Positions 62,899 through 64,000 of a stretch of 64,000 bases of DNA are shown one piece after another; the first letter of the stretch is position 1; each line of letters starts with the position of its first letter. The notes under the pieces are model-generated. The model worked only from the letters and a program-made list of their open reading frames with translations, made no database searches and was not told the DNA's origin. The translations under genes were made by a program, and so were the position numbers. Source of the stretch: Thiobacillus denitrificans (GTDB lineage Bacteria; Pseudomonadota; Gammaproteobacteria; Burkholderiales; Thiobacillaceae); contig DHHQ01000017.1 of assembly GCA_002403375.1 (NCBI GenBank), positions 118,947-182,946 of the forward strand. The letters are read 5' to 3'.

Positions 62899-62906
62899 GG
62901 GGGTCC

Positions 62907-64000
62907 TCACATCACGAACGAATAAGCCAGCCCTGCGAGGGCGCACGCGCCGATGACCTTCATGATGTCGGCCCGGAATTTCCACAGGGCGACGAAGGCG
63001 GCGACCGCGACGATCAGCGCGAACCCGTCGAAGCCGCCGGCGAACGGCGCGTCGGCGGTTCCCTGCGGCCAGAAGCTGTGCCAGGCGAAGAATACCGCGA
63101 GGTTGACGATGACGCCGACCACCGCGGCGGTGATGCCGGTCAGCGGCGCGGTGAAGCGGAGCTCGCCGCGGGTCGCCTCGACCAGCGGCGCGCCGACGAG
63201 AATGAACAGGAAGGACGGCAGGAAGGTGAAGAAGGTCGCCACCGCCGCGCCGGCGAGGCCGGCCGCGACGGGGTTCGCCAGCACCTCCTTGGCGACGCCG
63301 CCGAGGTAGCCGACCCAGGTGACGACCATGATGAGCGGCCCCGGGGTCGCCTCGCCGAGCGCGAGGCCGTCCATCATCTGCGGGCCGCTCAGCCACTGGT
63401 AATGCTCGACCCCGCCCTGGTAGACGTAGGGCAGCACGGCGTAGGCGCCGCCGATGGTGAGGAAGGCCGCCCGGGTGAAGAAATCGCCCATGTGGAAGAG
63501 GTCGGGGACGCCGCGGATCGCCGCCATCGCCGCGAACCAGATCAGCACGAAGGCGGTCAGCTTGAGCCCCAGCCTGCGCCAGGTGAAGCGCGCGTGGGCG
63601 GGGGGCGGGGTGTCGTCGTCGATCAGCGCAGGGCCGTACTTGCGCGCGCTGGCGCCGTGGCCGCCGCCCGCCGCGAAGCGGTGCGGGGCGAGCCTGCCGC
63701 CGATCGCGCCGAGCACGCCCGCCGCCAGCACGATCCACGGAAAGCCGATATCGAAGACGAAGATGCCGACGAAGGCGAGCGCCGCCATCCCCCACAGCAC
63801 AATGTTCTTCAGCGCGCGGCTGCCGATGCGCCACGCCGCGAACAGCACGATCGCGACCACCGCCGGCTTGATGCCGTAGAACACGCCCTGCACCCACGGC
63901 AGGGTGCCATACGCGAGGTAGAGGCCGGCGAGCAGCGACAGCAGCAGGAATGCGGGCAGGACGAACAGCACGCCGGCGATGACGCCGCCCCTGACGCCGT
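62907..64000 (-). CDS. chrA: chromate transporter ChrA (5' end outside window)
   Basis: At least 363 codons, open to the window edge (reading GVRGGVIAGVLFVLPAFLLL at the start). The second domain begins near FTRAAFLTIGGAYAVLPYVYQGGVEHYQWLS and contains LALGEATPGPLIMVVTWVGYLGG, the family motif. The first domain is cut off by the edge, with LPWVQGVFYGIKPAVVAIVLFA from its later half. ChrA expels chromate from the cytoplasm using the proton gradient. It is first in the chrA-rhodanese-chrB-like unit. Confidence 0.9.
   Translation of the reverse strand, partial: GVRGGVIAGVLFVLPAFLLLSLLAGLYLAYGTLPWVQGVFYGIKPAVVAIVLFAAWRIGSRALKNIVLWGMAALAFVGIFVFDIGFPWIVLAAGVLGAIGGRLAPHRFAAGGGHGASARKYGPALIDDDTPPPAHARFTWRRLGLKLTAFVLIWFAAMAAIRGVPDLFHMGDFFTRAAFLTIGGAYAVLPYVYQGGVEHYQWLSGPQMMDGLALGEATPGPLIMVVTWVGYLGGVAKEVLANPVAAGLAGAAVATFFTFLPSFLFILVGAPLVEATRGELRFTAPLTGITAAVVGVIVNLAVFFAWHSFWPQGTADAPFAGGFDGFALIVAVAAFVALWKFRADIMKVIGACALAGLAYSFVM

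Overview
High-GC genomic DNA, most likely from a betaproteobacterium of the Rhodocyclales (Thauera/Azoarcus-like). This is inferred from codon use, the divergent purM / AI-2E-family pair, the EPS-associated MarR regulator, a TusE/DsrC-type protein and the overall gene content; no ribosomal or other phylogenetic marker is present. The core genome background is very GC-rich. Two stretches are visibly more AT-rich and look acquired: the transposon at 14910-25526 and the sugar-specific part of the polysaccharide cluster at about 40.4-45.6 kb.

Layout. 1-6.7 kb: an EVE-domain protein, a TauE/SafE permease, and a diffusible-signal-factor quorum-sensing set (rpfF convergent with rpfG-rpfC). 6.7-12.4 kb: purC, an AI-2E-family permease whose frame runs into purC, purM, a 270-bp inverted-repeat element sitting on the purN start, purN and two DUF3108 proteins. 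12.4-14.8 kb: toxin-antitoxin modules (decayed VapC with Phd-type antitoxin; HipA with a downstream XRE protein).

14.9-25.5 kb: the main discovery. A 10.6-kb transposon has 24-bp perfect terminal inverted repeats, a perfect 8-bp target duplication (TTATTAAA) and an intact ISL3-family transposase. It carries a complete Wadjet-type SMC defence operon (jetA-jetB-jetC-jetD). The transposase and a C4 zinc-finger protein are the last two genes of the same tightly overlapping transcription unit, and a 33-codon ORF is coupled to the start of jetA. It was inserted into the loop of a hairpin downstream of the polysaccharide cluster.

25.6-47.7 kb: a Wzx/Wzy-type exopolysaccharide or capsule locus, all on the minus strand. 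It includes the regulator, aminotransferase, acetyltransferase, WecF-like transferase, flippase, four glycosyltransferases, an EpsG-like polymerase, initiating transferase, PHP phosphatase, Wza, a Wzc-type tyrosine kinase, a membrane J-domain protein and a ligase.

48.5-56.2 kb: a lasso-peptide cluster: PqqD-like B1, HPr-kinase-like tail kinase, a 58-residue precursor (49780-49956, core GGGGSRTDGNGLSKDRSKT), asparagine-synthetase-like cyclase and transglutaminase-like B2. A HipBA module with three operators exactly 49 bp apart separates these genes from an ABC exporter whose 3' end is duplicated on the far side of the module. The exporter was therefore probably once adjacent to the lasso genes.

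56.2-64 kb: a decayed HEPN/MNT module, a DUF192 protein, purE-purK, small membrane and cupin proteins, a TusE-like protein, an AEC permease and a chromate-resistance operon (chrA, rhodanese, chrB-like) running off the window end. No tRNA, rRNA or CRISPR array was seen.
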